Below are positions 51,885-62,803 of a DNA stretch of 64,000 nucleotides, piece after piece (position 1 is the stretch's first letter; every line of letters begins with the position of its first letter). The notes under the pieces were generated by a model. That model did no database searches. It saw nothing but the letters and a program-made list of their open reading frames with translations, and had not been told where the DNA came from. The translations under genes and the position numbers were made by a program. The stretch is from NCBI GenBank assembly GCA_003615045.1, contig ML014112.1, positions 1 to 64,000 on the forward strand. Direction: 5' to 3'. The stretch comes from Caulochytrium protostelioides. Taxonomy: Eukaryota > Chytridiomycota > Caulochytriomycetes > Caulochytriales > Caulochytriaceae.

Positions 51885-54187
51885 ATAGACAGAGTGCGGA
51901 GTGCAGAAAACAGATGCAGACAGTCGAGGCAACGGTCACGCGAGCCCGGGTCGTCGTGCGATGCCGTTGTCTGCCGGCGTCCGTTCGGGTGACGAGAGGT
52001 CGACAACGCGCAAGCACCATGGGCACACCACACCACACGAGGGGCCGATCCGACGCGGAAGGCGCGAGCGCCCTACTGAGCTCCGCGCCTTTCCCACGTG
52101 CGTGGGATCTCCCGTATACCCGATCGACCCGGCGGCGACCGTCGCGGACACGAGACGCTCACGGCATGACGATGGATGGACCGGCTCTCCGCCCTCGCCT
52201 GACTGGGTCTGTCCGGCACGGCCGAAAGGGAGATCGCTGGCTAGCACGGACGCCGTGGCGAGGGCCGCCGCCGCCGCCGCTGTCGGTGCGGGCGTGCGGG
52301 ACCGTTCGGTCGCGCGTCGGGCGCACCAGTGTTGCTTGCGGCCCCTCTGGCTTGCTTCGTGCTTCTTGCCTTTGCTTCTTGCCTTTGCTTCTGGCTTCTG
52401 GCTTGCTGGCCGATGCCGCGGCCCGGCGCCGGTGTCGCCGCTGCTTCGGGCTCAGGGCGTGGGCGAGGCCCCCGCGCGCGGGACGCCGGGCCAACGCTCG
52501 CTGGGGATCGGCGGGCGATGCGCCGTCGTCCGCATCCCTCAGGCCGCTCGGTAGCCGCAGCCATCGTTCGCAGTATACATGAATCAAACGCGCTTCTCGT
52601 TTCCAAAAAGCCCTTCTGTGTGGTGACGGAGCGCGTCGAGGGGTCGCTGGGCGGCCCGAGACCGTCTCAATCGCCCATCATGAGGAATGGATCTCATCGG
52701 CATGCACGAGCCGCCGAAACCGAACGCGCGTGTCGCATGCGAGGAAGGGAACTTGCGTCGCCTACATGAACGGGCCGCACCGTCACGCACGTCCTGCCTC
52801 CCTGTCCCGAGCGGCCCATGGCTGCGCGCGAGTCGATGATGCCGCCGATGAGCCAGTCTAAGCTACGCGGGATGCGGCGACATGAACCTTCAATGTGACC
52901 CCGTGCCTCATCCATGATCGCCGGCGCTTCGCTCTGCCGGAGGAGAAACGTCATGGCTGCCAATAGCCTTCCATCGATCCATCCTTCCTTCGGTCGAATG
53001 GCCGCGCCACGGTCAGGAGATGGCGTGCCCCGGCGTGGACGTGACGACCTGCGCGCGAAAGCGAGGATGCCGGGTTGTAGCGATCGACTGGCGTCCGAGG
53101 CATGCGTCGCTTCGACCGGAGGTTCTCGGGTTGGTCGGCAGTCCACGCAGCGGTGGGCTGCTGCGACCTCTCCCGTCTGCAGCTCCTCCCGCCCGTGCCT
53201 GCCCCCCCGCCACATCCGAGGCGTGCTTCATGGGCGTCTGCTCTTTGAATTTGGCTCAATGATTGTCTTTTCTTTTTATTTTTTCTGGAAAAATTTCGAC
53301 TCTTCTGGCTTTGTCGCCGTTGCGTGGAGCGCTGTCGCTCCTGGTCCCATACGCAGGGCAGACGGCACACCAGACGCAGCAGAACATGACACGCCGTCGC
53401 GCCTCCGGTCCCGTCGCCGCGCGTGTCCCGGGTTTCCGGAGACCCCCGCCACTTTAAAAAAACGCGGTCATTCGCGGTCGTTCGCGGCGACTCTCACCGG
53501 GCGGACGGGTCCCTGGCGCGCGGACCGGTGGCCATCGGAGCGTGACCTGAGGCGAAGCGAGGTGAGGCACGGCGAGACGAGACGAGCCGAGACGAGGCGA
53601 TGCGCAAGGCGGCGCAAGGCCAAGGGCGAGTGCGGAGAGAGAGAAAGAGGGACGGGTGGAACCGTCCCACGCGCGGCCGCGGCGGCCGCATGGATCCCGC
53701 GCGTCGGATGCGCGTCGCGGGCGTCCCGCTCGGCCGCCGGCCGCGTCCGCCGCCCGCGGCGGGCAGTCAGGGGACGGGTCGGGGGCGCCACAGGGCGTCG
53801 GCGGCGTGGGGTGGTCCGCTCCGCTCGGCGGTGCGCGGTCGGCCCGGCGACCACATGGCACCCTCGTCGTGACGCTCGCGCGCGCTCGTCGGCCAGGCCG
53901 CCACGGCGTCGGCGTCGGCGGCGGCGTCGGCGGCGGTGCCGGCCGTCTTTTTGGGCTGGCCGAGACCCCCCGCGTGCCTAGGCAGCGCGCGCCGTATCGC
54001 GGCATGCTGACTTCAGATGCGCGCTGTTAGGCGGTGGTCGAGCCGATGGCCGATGCGTGGCTCCGTGTCGTGACGCGGATACGGTGACGCTTGCCTGCTC
54101 TCCCCACGCTCTCCGCACTCCGACTCCCGGCACACCGCGTGCCTTTTATACCTCTCCCCAGCATTTCCCCCTTTCCCAGTGATCAGG
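51885..54187. other. Gene-poor region before GMPPB
   Basis: About 2.3 kb with no supportable gene. It holds a TTGCCTTTGCTTC-type short repeat near 52367-52405, AT-rich TTTTCTTTTTATTTTTTCTGG at about 53269-53289, and GTCGGCGGCG repeats near 53907-53937. The last 200 bases carry the GMPPB promoter. Confidence 0.45.
54144..54150 (+). promoter_or_regulatory. Possible TATA-like box of GMPPB
   Basis: TTTTATA, 38 bp upstream of the start codon at 54188 and followed by pyrimidine-rich leader sequence. Only suggestive. Confidence 0.3.
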
Positions 54188-55351
54188 ATGAAGGCTCTTA
54201 TCCTCGTCGGCGGCTTCGGCACGCGCCTGCGGCCGCTGACCCTGACGATGCCCAAGCCGCTCGTCGAGTTCGCGAACCGCCCCATGATTTTGCACCAGAT
54301 CGAGGCGCTGGTGCGCGCCGGCGTCACCGACATCGTGCTCGCGGTCAACTACCGCCCCGAGATCATGAGCGACTTCATTAGCAAGTACGAGAAGGAACTC
54401 GGCGTCCGGATCACCTTCTCCGTCGAGACCGAGCCGCTCGGCACCGCGGGCCCGCTCGCGCTCGCCAAGGACATCCTCGGCAAGGACGACTCGCCCTTCT
54501 TTGTCCTCAACTCCGACGTCACCTGCGAGTTCCCCTTCGCGGCCATGATCGCGTTCCACAAGGCCCACGGCGCCGAGGGCACGCTCCTGGTCACGAAGGT
54601 CGAGGAGCCCTCCAAGTACGGCGTTGTCGTGCAGTACCCGCAGCAGTCGACGATCGAGCGCTTTGTCGAGAAACCCAAGGAGTTCGTCAGCAACCGCATC
54701 AACGCCGGGCTGTACCTCTTCTCGCCGGCGATCCTGCGCCGCATCAAGCCCACGCCGACCTCGATCGAGAAGGAGATCTTCCCCAAGATGGCGCTCGAGC
54801 GCCAGATCCACGCGATGGACCTGCCCGGGTTCTGGATGGACGTCGGCCAGCCCAAGGACTACCTGACCGGCACGGGCCTCTTCCTCACGGCGCTCGCCAA
54901 GAGCGTCGCGGCCGGCGGCGCGGCCGCCCCCGCCGCCGACGCGGCCAAGCCGTCGGCCGCCACGGCGCGCCCGCACGCCGCCATCGTTGACCAGCTCGCC
55001 GCGCCGGGGCCCAACATCGTCGGCCACGTGCTCATCCACCCGACGGCGACGGTCTCGCCACTCGCGAAGCTCGGCCCGTCGGTCGTGATCGGCGCCGGCG
55101 TCACCGTCGGCCCCGGCGCGCGCCTTGCGCGCACGGTCGTGCTGGACGGCGCGTCGATCAAGGCGCACGCGTGGCTGCGCGACACGATTGTCGGGTGGAA
55201 CGCGAGCGTCGGCCGCTGGGCCCGCCTCGAGGGCGTCACCGTGCTCGGCGAGGACGTCCATGTCGCCGAGGAGGTCTTCCTCAACGGCGCGAAAGTCCTG
55301 CCCCACAAGAGCGTCGGCGCGAGCATTCCCGAGCCGACGATTGTCATGTAA
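54188..55351 (+). CDS. MPG1: GDP-mannose pyrophosphorylase beta (catalytic)
   Basis: 387 residues from ATG 54188. A GTG nine bases upstream is in frame but the family begins MKALILVGG exactly here. The enzyme (yeast Psa1/Vig9, animal GMPPB) makes GDP-mannose from mannose-1-phosphate and GTP in the cytosol, feeding protein glycosylation, GPI anchors and cell wall. It has the signature [18 protein letters not shown], the metal-binding [22 protein letters not shown], and [16 protein letters not shown]. The left-handed beta-helix follows ([20 protein letters not shown] and on). A 35-residue Ala/Pro-rich insertion lies between the two domains (about residues 240-275). Its partner GMPPA lies 38 kb to the left on the same strand. 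Confidence 0.95.
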   Translation: MKALILVGGFGTRLRPLTLTMPKPLVEFANRPMILHQIEALVRAGVTDIVLAVNYRPEIMSDFISKYEKELGVRITFSVETEPLGTAGPLALAKDILGKDDSPFFVLNSDVTCEFPFAAMIAFHKAHGAEGTLLVTKVEEPSKYGVVVQYPQQSTIERFVEKPKEFVSNRINAGLYLFSPAILRRIKPTPTSIEKEIFPKMALERQIHAMDLPGFWMDVGQPKDYLTGTGLFLTALAKSVAAGGAAAPAADAAKPSAATARPHAAIVDQLAAPGPNIVGHVLIHPTATVSPLAKLGPSVVIGAGVTVGPGARLARTVVLDGASIKAHAWLRDTIVGWNASVGRWARLEGVTVLGEDVHVAEEVFLNGAKVLPHKSVGASIPEPTIVM

Positions 55352-55566
55352 ATCCCATTGAATCGACCCCTGATCAAGTCACGACGACCCGTATCGCCCG
55401 TATCATTCGTGTCACCATGAGGACCATCACCACCTCTCTCTCGCCGGTGCTTTCGCGACGCACCCCCCCATCTCGTGTCGCGCGCGCCGACCACGGCCGC
55501 ATAGGGGCGAACGACGGAGAAGAGGCATGGTCTCACATCCCAGCGACACCATGGCGATTCAGAACA

Positions 55567-56003
55567 TTATGAGGAAGATGAGGAGTCGGACGAGGAACCG
55601 CTCGACTCGTCATCCGTGTCGTCGCTGCGCGACAGGGAGATGGGCCCCGAGTGCGAGGGGCGGGAGAGCGCGGTCGGGCCGGCCGGCGGCGTCGACGCGG
55701 CGACTGACGGTGACGCCGAGGCAGTCGGGGCGGCCACGGGCTGCGGTCGGGATGGGGCTGCCGCTGCCGCTGCCGCTGCCGCTGCCGCTGCTGCTGCTGC
55801 TGCCGTCGGCACTACGGGCGCCGTCGGCAGCGGCAACACGGGGTCGAGCGACGTCGGGGGCAGCACGATGTCGTCGAAGTGCGATGCGTACGTGGTACGC
55901 GACGGCATCGGCTGCGGGAGGCCCTTCACCCCGGGCGAGGTCTTGTTGATGAGGTTGTCGAGCGTGTCCAGGATCGTGTCCTCGTCGTCGACGTCGTCGT
56001 CGA

Positions 56004-56037
<34 letters not shown>

Positions 56038-56970
56038 CGCCGCGTGCAGCGGGGACGCCCCGTGGACGTGCGAGGCGCCGCTGCCGCGGGCGGACGCGGG
56101 CGGCAGTGGTTGCCGCGCCGTCGCCGAGCCGGCCCCGGACCCCGAGGAGGACTTCGGGTCCGGGTCCAGGTCCATCGCGTCCGAGGCGACCGAGAGCCGC
56201 GGCGACGACATGACGGACTGCGTCGAGCTGAGCGGCGACGAGGACAGCGCGCGGTCGGAGGCGCCGCTGGCGCCGCTCGTGTAGCCGCGCGCGGCGCGGT
56301 CGTCGGTCTCGGCGTGCGCAGGGCCGTGGGACGCCGACCCGCGCAGGGGGCCGGCCTGCAGATCGCTGACGGGGAAGAGCGGGGGCGCCGCGTCAGTTGC
56401 AGGCGGGCTGGGCCCGCGCGCGGCCGCGTGGCGGCTCTTCGCAGCGCCCGAGCGCGGCACTGCCATGCGGCTCATGAACTTGATGGACGCGCATAGCCGC
56501 TCCAGACGGTACTCCTGCGTGGCCGGGTCGAGGATCAGCACGCACGGGATGTCGCGGCGGGCGCTGCCGCCGGCGCCCGGCGTCGTCTCCAGCGTGCCCG
56601 TGAAGGTGCCCGGCGGCCCGTCCTTGGGGCGGTAGACTTTGAATGTGCAGTCGCGTTGCGCGGCGTCCGGCGAGTGGCGGCCTGCCGCCGCGTCGTCGCT
56701 CGCGGGGGTGTCGACGCCCGCGGGAAGCGTGAGCTGCGCCGGGATCGTGTAGTCGATGTTGGAGGGGCGGCCTGCGAAGCACGCGGTGAGGAGCCGCGCG
56801 CCCGACGCGTTGGAGGCCGCGGCCGCGCGGCTCGTGAGGCCCGCGCGCAAACTCCGACCGAGACGCACGGGGTACGAGCGCATGCCGCCGCTCGGCGCGA
56901 CGGCGGCGGCGGCGGCGCCACCGGATCGGGCAGTGCCGGCGCTTGCCGGGCCGGTCCCGCGGACGCCCAT
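55567..56970 (-). CDS. EAF: EAF-family transcription elongation factor
   Basis: 467 residues from ATG 56970. Residues 30-170 match the N-terminal domain of ELL-associated factors: YPVRLGRSL, CFAGRPSNIDYTIPAQLTL, FKVYRPKDGPPGTF (with the KxNKRPYQKD region expanded), DIPCVLILDPATQEYRLERL and SIKFMSRM. EAF partners ELL to stimulate RNA polymerase II elongation. The rest is disordered, with a run of about eleven Asp encoded by GTC repeats (55980-56038 on the plus strand), a poly-Ala run and a Ser-rich acidic tail, the kind of transactivation tail animal EAFs have. Convergent with GMPPB (215 bp) and divergent from MSP1. Confidence 0.8.
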
Positions 56971-58049
56971 GGCAGTCGTCGGCTGCGTGGCGCTTTGCGG
57001 CCGTCAGATGCGGTCCGTCGCGTTGTCGCGGACGCGTGTCGCGGTGTCGCGCAGGCTTCGTGCAATGCGGCCACGTGCGCGCCAACAGGGGCGCTTGATG
57101 CCGTGGATGCCGTGGCGATGGTCACGCGATGGACGCCGAACAGCACGGCCGCGGCATGCCGTCCGAACACCGCCGGAAAGGATCGGCGCGATCCACGAGT
57201 CGCGAGCGCTGGCGGGGAGGGCGGCCGCAGGAAGGGAGGCGCGAGCCGGCGAGAGGAATGGCGAGCGGCCGGTGGGCGGCGGCGTCGTGACTACCTGCTC
57301 GGCCGTCGGATCCGCCTCGTCTCCGCATCGAGCCGAGGCGTCCGCCGCGATCCGCATGCCTGCGCATGGCCGACGCGGTCGCCGCCTCGAGATGCTTGCC
57401 ATACGCGCGCGATAAGCGTGCCTGCTGCCGTCCACGACGGTCCTCGCCCCCATGAGCTGTGGGTGGCGAGCAGACGCCGCGCGATGGCGCTGGCGGAGGC
57501 GGCTCGGTTAGGCCCGGTCTAGCGGACTCGCCACCGGCCGCCGTCCTGCTGGCCGCCACGCCTCCGCAAGCAGGAAAGGCCTGCGCGAGCGCGAGCGCGA
57601 GCGCGAGCGGGGTCCCCGTGCCGCCACCGCTCGAGCACGACCGCCGGCCGCCTCCGCCGCGCCCGAGGTCGGCCCCGCGACTCGTGAGCCTATCGAGCTT
57701 CATCCACAAGCCCACGAGCCGCCGACGGCCGCCACCGCATCACCACCATACCCGCCATATCACCGCTCCCGGCTCGCCGCTCATCGGCGCTGGGTGGCGC
57801 CAGGCTCGCTCGCCGGCGCCTCAGGGGGCCTCGGGGGAGCTTCCGCAGACGGCACCGGTGAGGCGACGCCCACGACGGGCGCTCTCTGTCTATGGCGAAG
57901 CGAGAAGCCCTCCTCCAAGAACGTCTCCCAGCCCTCTTGCTGCTGACGAGTCCGCCGCTCCCTGTTCCCTCCCTGTCCTTGTGAGTACCGAGTTTCGGGC
58001 ATCGAGCGATCGCGCTCGGGCACGTTGTTCTCTCGATTCGTCGCGCACG
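56971..58049. promoter_or_regulatory. Divergent promoter region, EAF / MSP1
   Basis: 1.1 kb between two outward starts. GCGAGCGCGAGCGCGAGCG-type repeats occur near 57585-57609. An open frame leading into MSP1 from 57459 has no ATG and is most likely leader sequence. Confidence 0.5.
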
Positions 58050-59201
58050 ATGACCGACGGTTCCGTGTCGTATCTGGGCCGCATCGCGGACTGGTTCGGC
58101 CGCCGGATGCCGAGCAGCGGCAGCAGCTCGTCGGCGGTTGCGACGCGCGCCGCGGGCCCCGGCTTCGTCCGGCGCTTCGTCAGCGAGGCGACGGTCTTCC
58201 TCCTCACGAACCTCGCGGTCTACTACAGCGTCAAGTACCTCGCGGGCCTCGTGGACCCGGCCCGCAAGAAGCGCCTCGCGGCGCGCGCCAAGTCGGACAA
58301 GATCTTTGAGCGGCTCGGCCGCGACAAGGTCGAGCTGACCGAGTATGAGGCGATTGTCGCCGGCGAAGTGGTCCACCCCGACGACATCGACGTGTCTTTC
58401 AAGGACATCGGGGGCCTCGAGCCGATCGTCGACTCGCTGCGCGAGACCGTGATCTACCCGTTGTGCTACCCGGAGCTGTTTGAGGCGACGTCGGGGCTGC
58501 TCTCCGCGCCGAAGGGCGTGCTGCTGTACGGCCCGCCCGGATGCGGCAAGACGATGCTGGCGCGCGCGCTCGCCAAGGAGTCGGGCGCGACCTTCATGAA
58601 CCTCCACATCTCGACGCTCACGGACAAGTTCTTTGGCGAGAGCCAGCGGCTCGTGAACGCCGTCTTTTCGCTGGCGCAGAAGCTGCAGCCGACGCTCGTC
58701 TTTATCGACGAGATCGACGCGTTTTTGCGCGAGCGCAAGAGCATGGACCACGAGGCGACGAGCATGATGAAGTCGGAGTTCATGTCGCTCTGGGACGGGC
58801 TCTCCTCGGCGCCGCGCCTCGTGATTGTCGGCGCCTCCAACCGGCCCGAGGACATCGACGCGGCCTTCCTGCGCCGCATGCCCAAGCGCTTCCCCGTCGC
58901 GCTGCCCGCTGCCGACCAGCGCCGCAAGATCCTGCAGCTGCTGCTCGCCAAGGTCGAGCTCGATCCCACCTTCGACCTTGACGCGCTGGTGCAGCGCACC
59001 CACGGGTACAGCGGCTCGGATCTGAAGGAGCTGTGCCGCAACGCGGCGATGCGCACTCTCCGTGAGCGGCTGCGCCAGCTCAAGCCCGACGTTCCCAACT
59101 TCATCCCAGGCCCCATGCGTGCGCGGCCCCTGCGCAACGCGGACTTCGTGCCGGGCGAGTCGACCGTGGTGGACGACGTGCATGCCCTGCAGCTCGACTA
59201 G
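58050..59201 (+). CDS. MSP1: Msp1/ATAD1 membrane AAA-ATPase
   Basis: 383 residues from ATG 58050. Msp1 pulls mislocalised tail-anchored proteins and stalled precursors out of the mitochondrial outer membrane and peroxisomes. An N-terminal membrane helix lies at about 48-67 (ATVFLLTNLAVYYSVKYLAG). A basic linker and the conserved VSFKDIGGLEPIVDSLRE lead into the AAA domain. Walker A is GPPGCGKT (near residue 160), Walker B is VFIDEID (near 217), sensor and Arg-finger regions are in GASNRPEDIDAAFLRRMPKRF, and sensor 2 is in THGYSGSDLKELCRNAA. The pore loop follows LHISTLTDKFFGES. Length and layout match fungal Msp1. Convergent with APC11, 148 bp apart. Confidence 0.95.
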   Translation: MTDGSVSYLGRIADWFGRRMPSSGSSSSAVATRAAGPGFVRRFVSEATVFLLTNLAVYYSVKYLAGLVDPARKKRLAARAKSDKIFERLGRDKVELTEYEAIVAGEVVHPDDIDVSFKDIGGLEPIVDSLRETVIYPLCYPELFEATSGLLSAPKGVLLYGPPGCGKTMLARALAKESGATFMNLHISTLTDKFFGESQRLVNAVFSLAQKLQPTLVFIDEIDAFLRERKSMDHEATSMMKSEFMSLWDGLSSAPRLVIVGASNRPEDIDAAFLRRMPKRFPVALPAADQRRKILQLLLAKVELDPTFDLDALVQRTHGYSGSDLKELCRNAAMRTLRERLRQLKPDVPNFIPGPMRARPLRNADFVPGESTVVDDVHALQLD

Positions 59202-59349
59202 CCCTCGTTGGAGTCGATATCGGATATCCAATCAGGACAAAACCCGTCGCGGTTTATGGTCGCTACTACTTATAATACATAGGAATTGAATAGACAACCA
59301 CACACGGGTGGTCGGGGGGATCGGGAGGGAAGCGAAGCCATGATCGGCG

Positions 59350-59967
59350 TTAGGCGCGCTTGTCTTCCCAGGGCTGGCGGTCGAGTGGGCACTGGCCTTT
59401 GCTCGCTTCTTGACTGATCCACTTGTGAATGCAGTGCATATGGTACACGTGCGAGCACTCGCCCCAGACTGAACAACGCCTCAGTGATGCCAAAAAAAAA
59501 CCGATACGTGAAAGACGGTTCCGGAGAGGTGAGACTGGCCATCGAGATCTTGATTCATCACACATCGCTTTGCCACTTGCCAAGGGGCATCCGTGATCAC
59601 TTACGGGGCGGGCAATTGTCACCTGGCAGCTGGCAGTCCGGGCAGGCGGCTTCAAACGAGTGGCGGCAGATCCCGCAGATATCGTCGTCCTCGTCCGTGT
59701 TCCAGCGCCAGTATGCCGCGCCATGCCATTCTGACGAATGCGTCAATGGCGCGGGCATGCCGTCGTGCAATCCATGACATCCGCGCCACGGAAAGGAGAT
59801 CAAAAGCGCACACGCACATGCAGCGGGTGAGTCGCTGTTCAAGCATCGATCGTCGCCATCCATACCAGGAAGGTGGCCCCATTGACGCTTCCTCAGATCG
59901 CAGACAACCGCATCACGCGCTGCATCGGGGAAGGGCGAGTGGCGTTACCTGTGATCGTGACCTTCAT
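59350..59967 (-). CDS. APC11: Anaphase-promoting complex subunit 11 (RING-H2)
   Basis: Three exons: 59967-59949, 59730-59605 and 59468-59350, 87 residues. Donors are GTAACG and GTAAGT; acceptors are TTCGTCAG and TTGTTCAG. Exon 1 encodes MKVTIT plus one base. Exon 2 encodes EWHGAAYWRWNTDEDDDICG, then ICRHSFEAACPDCQLPGDN. Exon 3 encodes WGECSHVYHMHCIHKW and closes the RING. APC11 is the catalytic RING subunit of the APC/C ubiquitin ligase that drives exit from mitosis. Two features are odd: the last zinc ligand of CPxC is Asp (CPLDRQPW), as in RBX1 rather than APC11, and the usual Cys in the opening KCWNG is Glu. The PDCQLPGD block is APC11-specific, so the identity is firm. Confidence 0.9.
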
Positions 59968-61053
59968 GGCGATTCGAGAGATAGTGCAGAAGCAGAGCCG
60001 GGTAGGGCTCTTGTGGCACGCTGGGACAGCCGCCCCCTTGCCGCGGAGCTGTCGGCCCTCTGTCAACTGTCGGCCAACCGATGTCAAGCGGAACCTCGCT
60101 CACGAGCGGCCACCGGACCCACAGCGTTCTAAAGGAAATTCAAACGACTCGATTCGGGACAGGAAAACTCCGACTGCCCGTCCATTCCGGATAGACCACG
60201 CGTCTGCCGACCAAGGCCGCTGACCCGTATGAATCACCGTGCGGGCTGCCAGCTGCTCCGGCCTCGCCCACTTCACCACCGCTGCCACCGCGATGGCTAA
60301 GCCTGGTGCGACGGTCGTTGCGCCACACGCGCCGCCAGCGAGGAGCCGCACCGGCCCGACGCCTTCTGGCGATATTTCGTTTTTCTGATTTCCGCTTTCC
60401 AAGACTCCATGCGTGGATGCGGGCAAGAGAAGAGGAAGCCCGCATCGTGTGAGCCGATGGAGCAGCAGCAGCACGGGCCCATCGCGCAGCCGCACGGTGC
60501 CACGCCACAGCCGGTTCCGGGCTCGTGCCGCACCCTTCCTTGCCGTTGAGGAACGTGCAAAGCGGCCACCCGGGAGGTCTTCGTGCGCAGGCAAGCAGCG
60601 ATCGCCGCGCTGCGGACGCTGGCACGCGCTGGATGGCGGCGGCGAGCCCACGGGTCCAGCGCGCGGTCGCAGGCGACCGGCCAGGGACCCCTCGACATGC
60701 TGTCGCGCTGGCACCGCGCGGGCAGGTTCGAGAGCGCCAACGCGGGGCCGCTCGCCCCGTGTCCCGCACCGCGCGTGAGGATCGGGCGCGGGCAGACAAC
60801 CCGAAGGCAAGAAGCGCGTCGGACCTCTTCGGACATCGTATGCAATCATCTGGATCCGATCAGGTCAGTTGTATGAACATGATTCAGGGCGACTCGGGCC
60901 CCTGGGATGACCTATGAATAGCACCTCACCGACGATTGGCAGGTATATCTTCTGACTGTCATTCATTGCCGACCGTCACGCGTATTTACAGCATCGCCTG
61001 GATCCCCGACCACCCCGCTTTCCTGATCCTTATCCATCCTATATATCCTCACC
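59968..61053. promoter_or_regulatory. Divergent promoter region, APC11 / LYS9
   Basis: 1.1 kb between outward starts. No gene with this genome's coding bias. Immediately before the LYS9 ATG the sequence is pyrimidine-rich with CTATATATC at 61039-61047, too close to the ATG to be a normal TATA box. Confidence 0.5.
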
Positions 61054-62803
61054 ATGGCTGACAAGTAAGTGGCGACTCGACGAGCTGCTTAGACTCATGG
61101 CTCCGCAGACCGTTAACGCGTTTTTCGCTCCAGAGATGTGCGTCACGAAAATCGATCAGGAACATGCAGAACTCACGCTGCTCGTCCTTTTCTGCTTCTC
61201 TTCCTCTGATGGTTGATATCCACCTGATCCGCATCGACGGGGACTCTCGTGCAGGAAGGTGCTTCTCCTCGGCACGGGCTATGTGGCCCTGCCGTGCCTC
61301 GACACGCTGCTTGAGGACACAACCATCAGCGTCACGGTGGGTAAGTCAACGCCGACGGCCGCTGGATGATGCCGATCCGTTCTCCAGGGCCTGCTCGGAT
61401 GGCTCTTCAGTCCCTGCGAAAACATCATGGCCGGTTTCCCTGATTTTATGTCCAACGCAGGGCCGTCACTCATCGCGCTCGTTTCTGCTTTTCCCTTTCG
61501 TGCGGATGCCATCTCGACCCTGGTCACAGCCAGCCGCACGCTCGCATCGGCCCAGAAGCTGACCGAGGGCAAGGCGCGCGCGTTCGCGCAGTCGCTCGAT
61601 GTCGACGACCCCGCCGCGCTGGAGGCCGCCATCGCGGCCCACGACCTGACGATCTCGCTCATTCCGTACATCCACCACGTGAAGGTGGCGCAGGCAGCGA
61701 TCAAGCACAAGAAGCACGTGGTCACCACGAGCTACGTGTCACCCGCCATGGAAGCGCTGGACGCGGAGGCCAAAGCCGCGGGCGTGATCATCTTCAACGA
61801 AATCGGCCTCGACCCGGGCATCGACCACCTGTACGCGGTCAAGACCATCGCGGAGGTCCACCGCGCCGGCGGCAAAATCAACGGCTTCTACAGCTACTGC
61901 GGCGGCCTGCCGGCGCCCGAGTGCTCGAACAACCCCTTCGGGTACAAGTTCAGCTGGTCGGCGCGCGGCGTGCTGCTCGCCCTCAAGAATACGGCCAAGT
62001 ACCTGGAGAACGGCCAGATCGTCGAGCATTCCGGCACCGCGCTCATGGAGTCGGCCAAGAACATCCGCGTGTACCCGGGCTTCGCGCTGCAGGGCTACGG
62101 GAACCGTGACTCGAGCATCTATGCCGAGCGCTACCACATCCCGGAGGCCAAGGATATCATCCGCGGCACGCTCCGCTACCAGGGCAACCCGCAGCTCATG
62201 AAGGCGCTCGTGAGCCTCGGCTTCCTCAGCACCGACGAGCGCGCCGATCTCGCCAAGGACGTGTCGCCGGCCCCGCAGTGGAACACGATCATGGGCAAGC
62301 TGCTCGAGAGCGCGGACCTCTCGCCGCAGGCGCTCCAGAAGGCCGTCGTCGCGAAGGCCGGTCTCGCCCCGGGCTCCGAGGAAGCGCGCACCGTGGTGTC
62401 GGGCATGGCGTGGCTCGGGCTCTTCTCGGACGTCGCTGCGACGCCGCGCGGCAACCTGCTGGACACCTTCTGCGCGCTGCTCGAACAGAAGCTCCAGTAC
62501 GGCCCCGGGGAGCGTGACTGCGTCGTGCTGCAGCACACCTTCGACGTGTCGCACGCCGACGGCAGCGAGGAAGTGCTCAAGGCCACCGCGGTGTGGTACG
62601 GCGAGCCGAACGGTTACTCGGCCATGGCGCGCACCGTCGGCGTGCCCGCGGGTCTCGCCACGCGTCTGATCCTGGACGGCAAGATCACCGAGCCGGGCGT
62701 CCGGGCGCCCATGGAAGAGGCCGATGTCACGACCCTGCTGGAGGCCGTCGAGGCCGCTGGGATCGGCATGGTCGAGACGCGCGAGCCCAAGGTCTACGTC
62801 TAG
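61054..62803 (+). CDS. LYS9: Saccharopine reductase, lysine biosynthesis
   Basis: Three exons: 61054-61064, 61255-61340 and 61530-62803, 456 residues. Donors are GTAAGT twice; acceptors are CGTGCAG and GTCACAG. The mature start MADKKVLLLGTGYVALP gives the Rossmann-fold NAD(P) loop, which an unspliced reading misses. Then come SVTVASRTLASAQKL, HDLTISLIPYIHHVKVA, VVTTSYVSPAM, NEIGLDPGIDHLYAVKTI, YCGGLPAPE and GYKFSWSARGVLLAL, all diagnostic for Lys9. The enzyme joins glutamate to alpha-aminoadipate semialdehyde to form saccharopine, the penultimate step of the fungal lysine pathway. The two introns are 190 and 189 bp. Presence of this pathway is strong support for a fungal host. Confidence 0.95.

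Noticed and set aside
54146-55306. Long minus-strand open frame across GMPPB
   Set aside because: Mirror frame of a clearly conserved plus-strand gene; similar shadows over GMPPA, MSP1, LYS9 and the trehalase were dropped for the same reason.
61427-61529. Upstream extension of the LYS9 last exon as an N terminus
   Set aside because: It would lack the NAD(P)-binding loop; the spliced model restores the family N terminus with standard splice sites.
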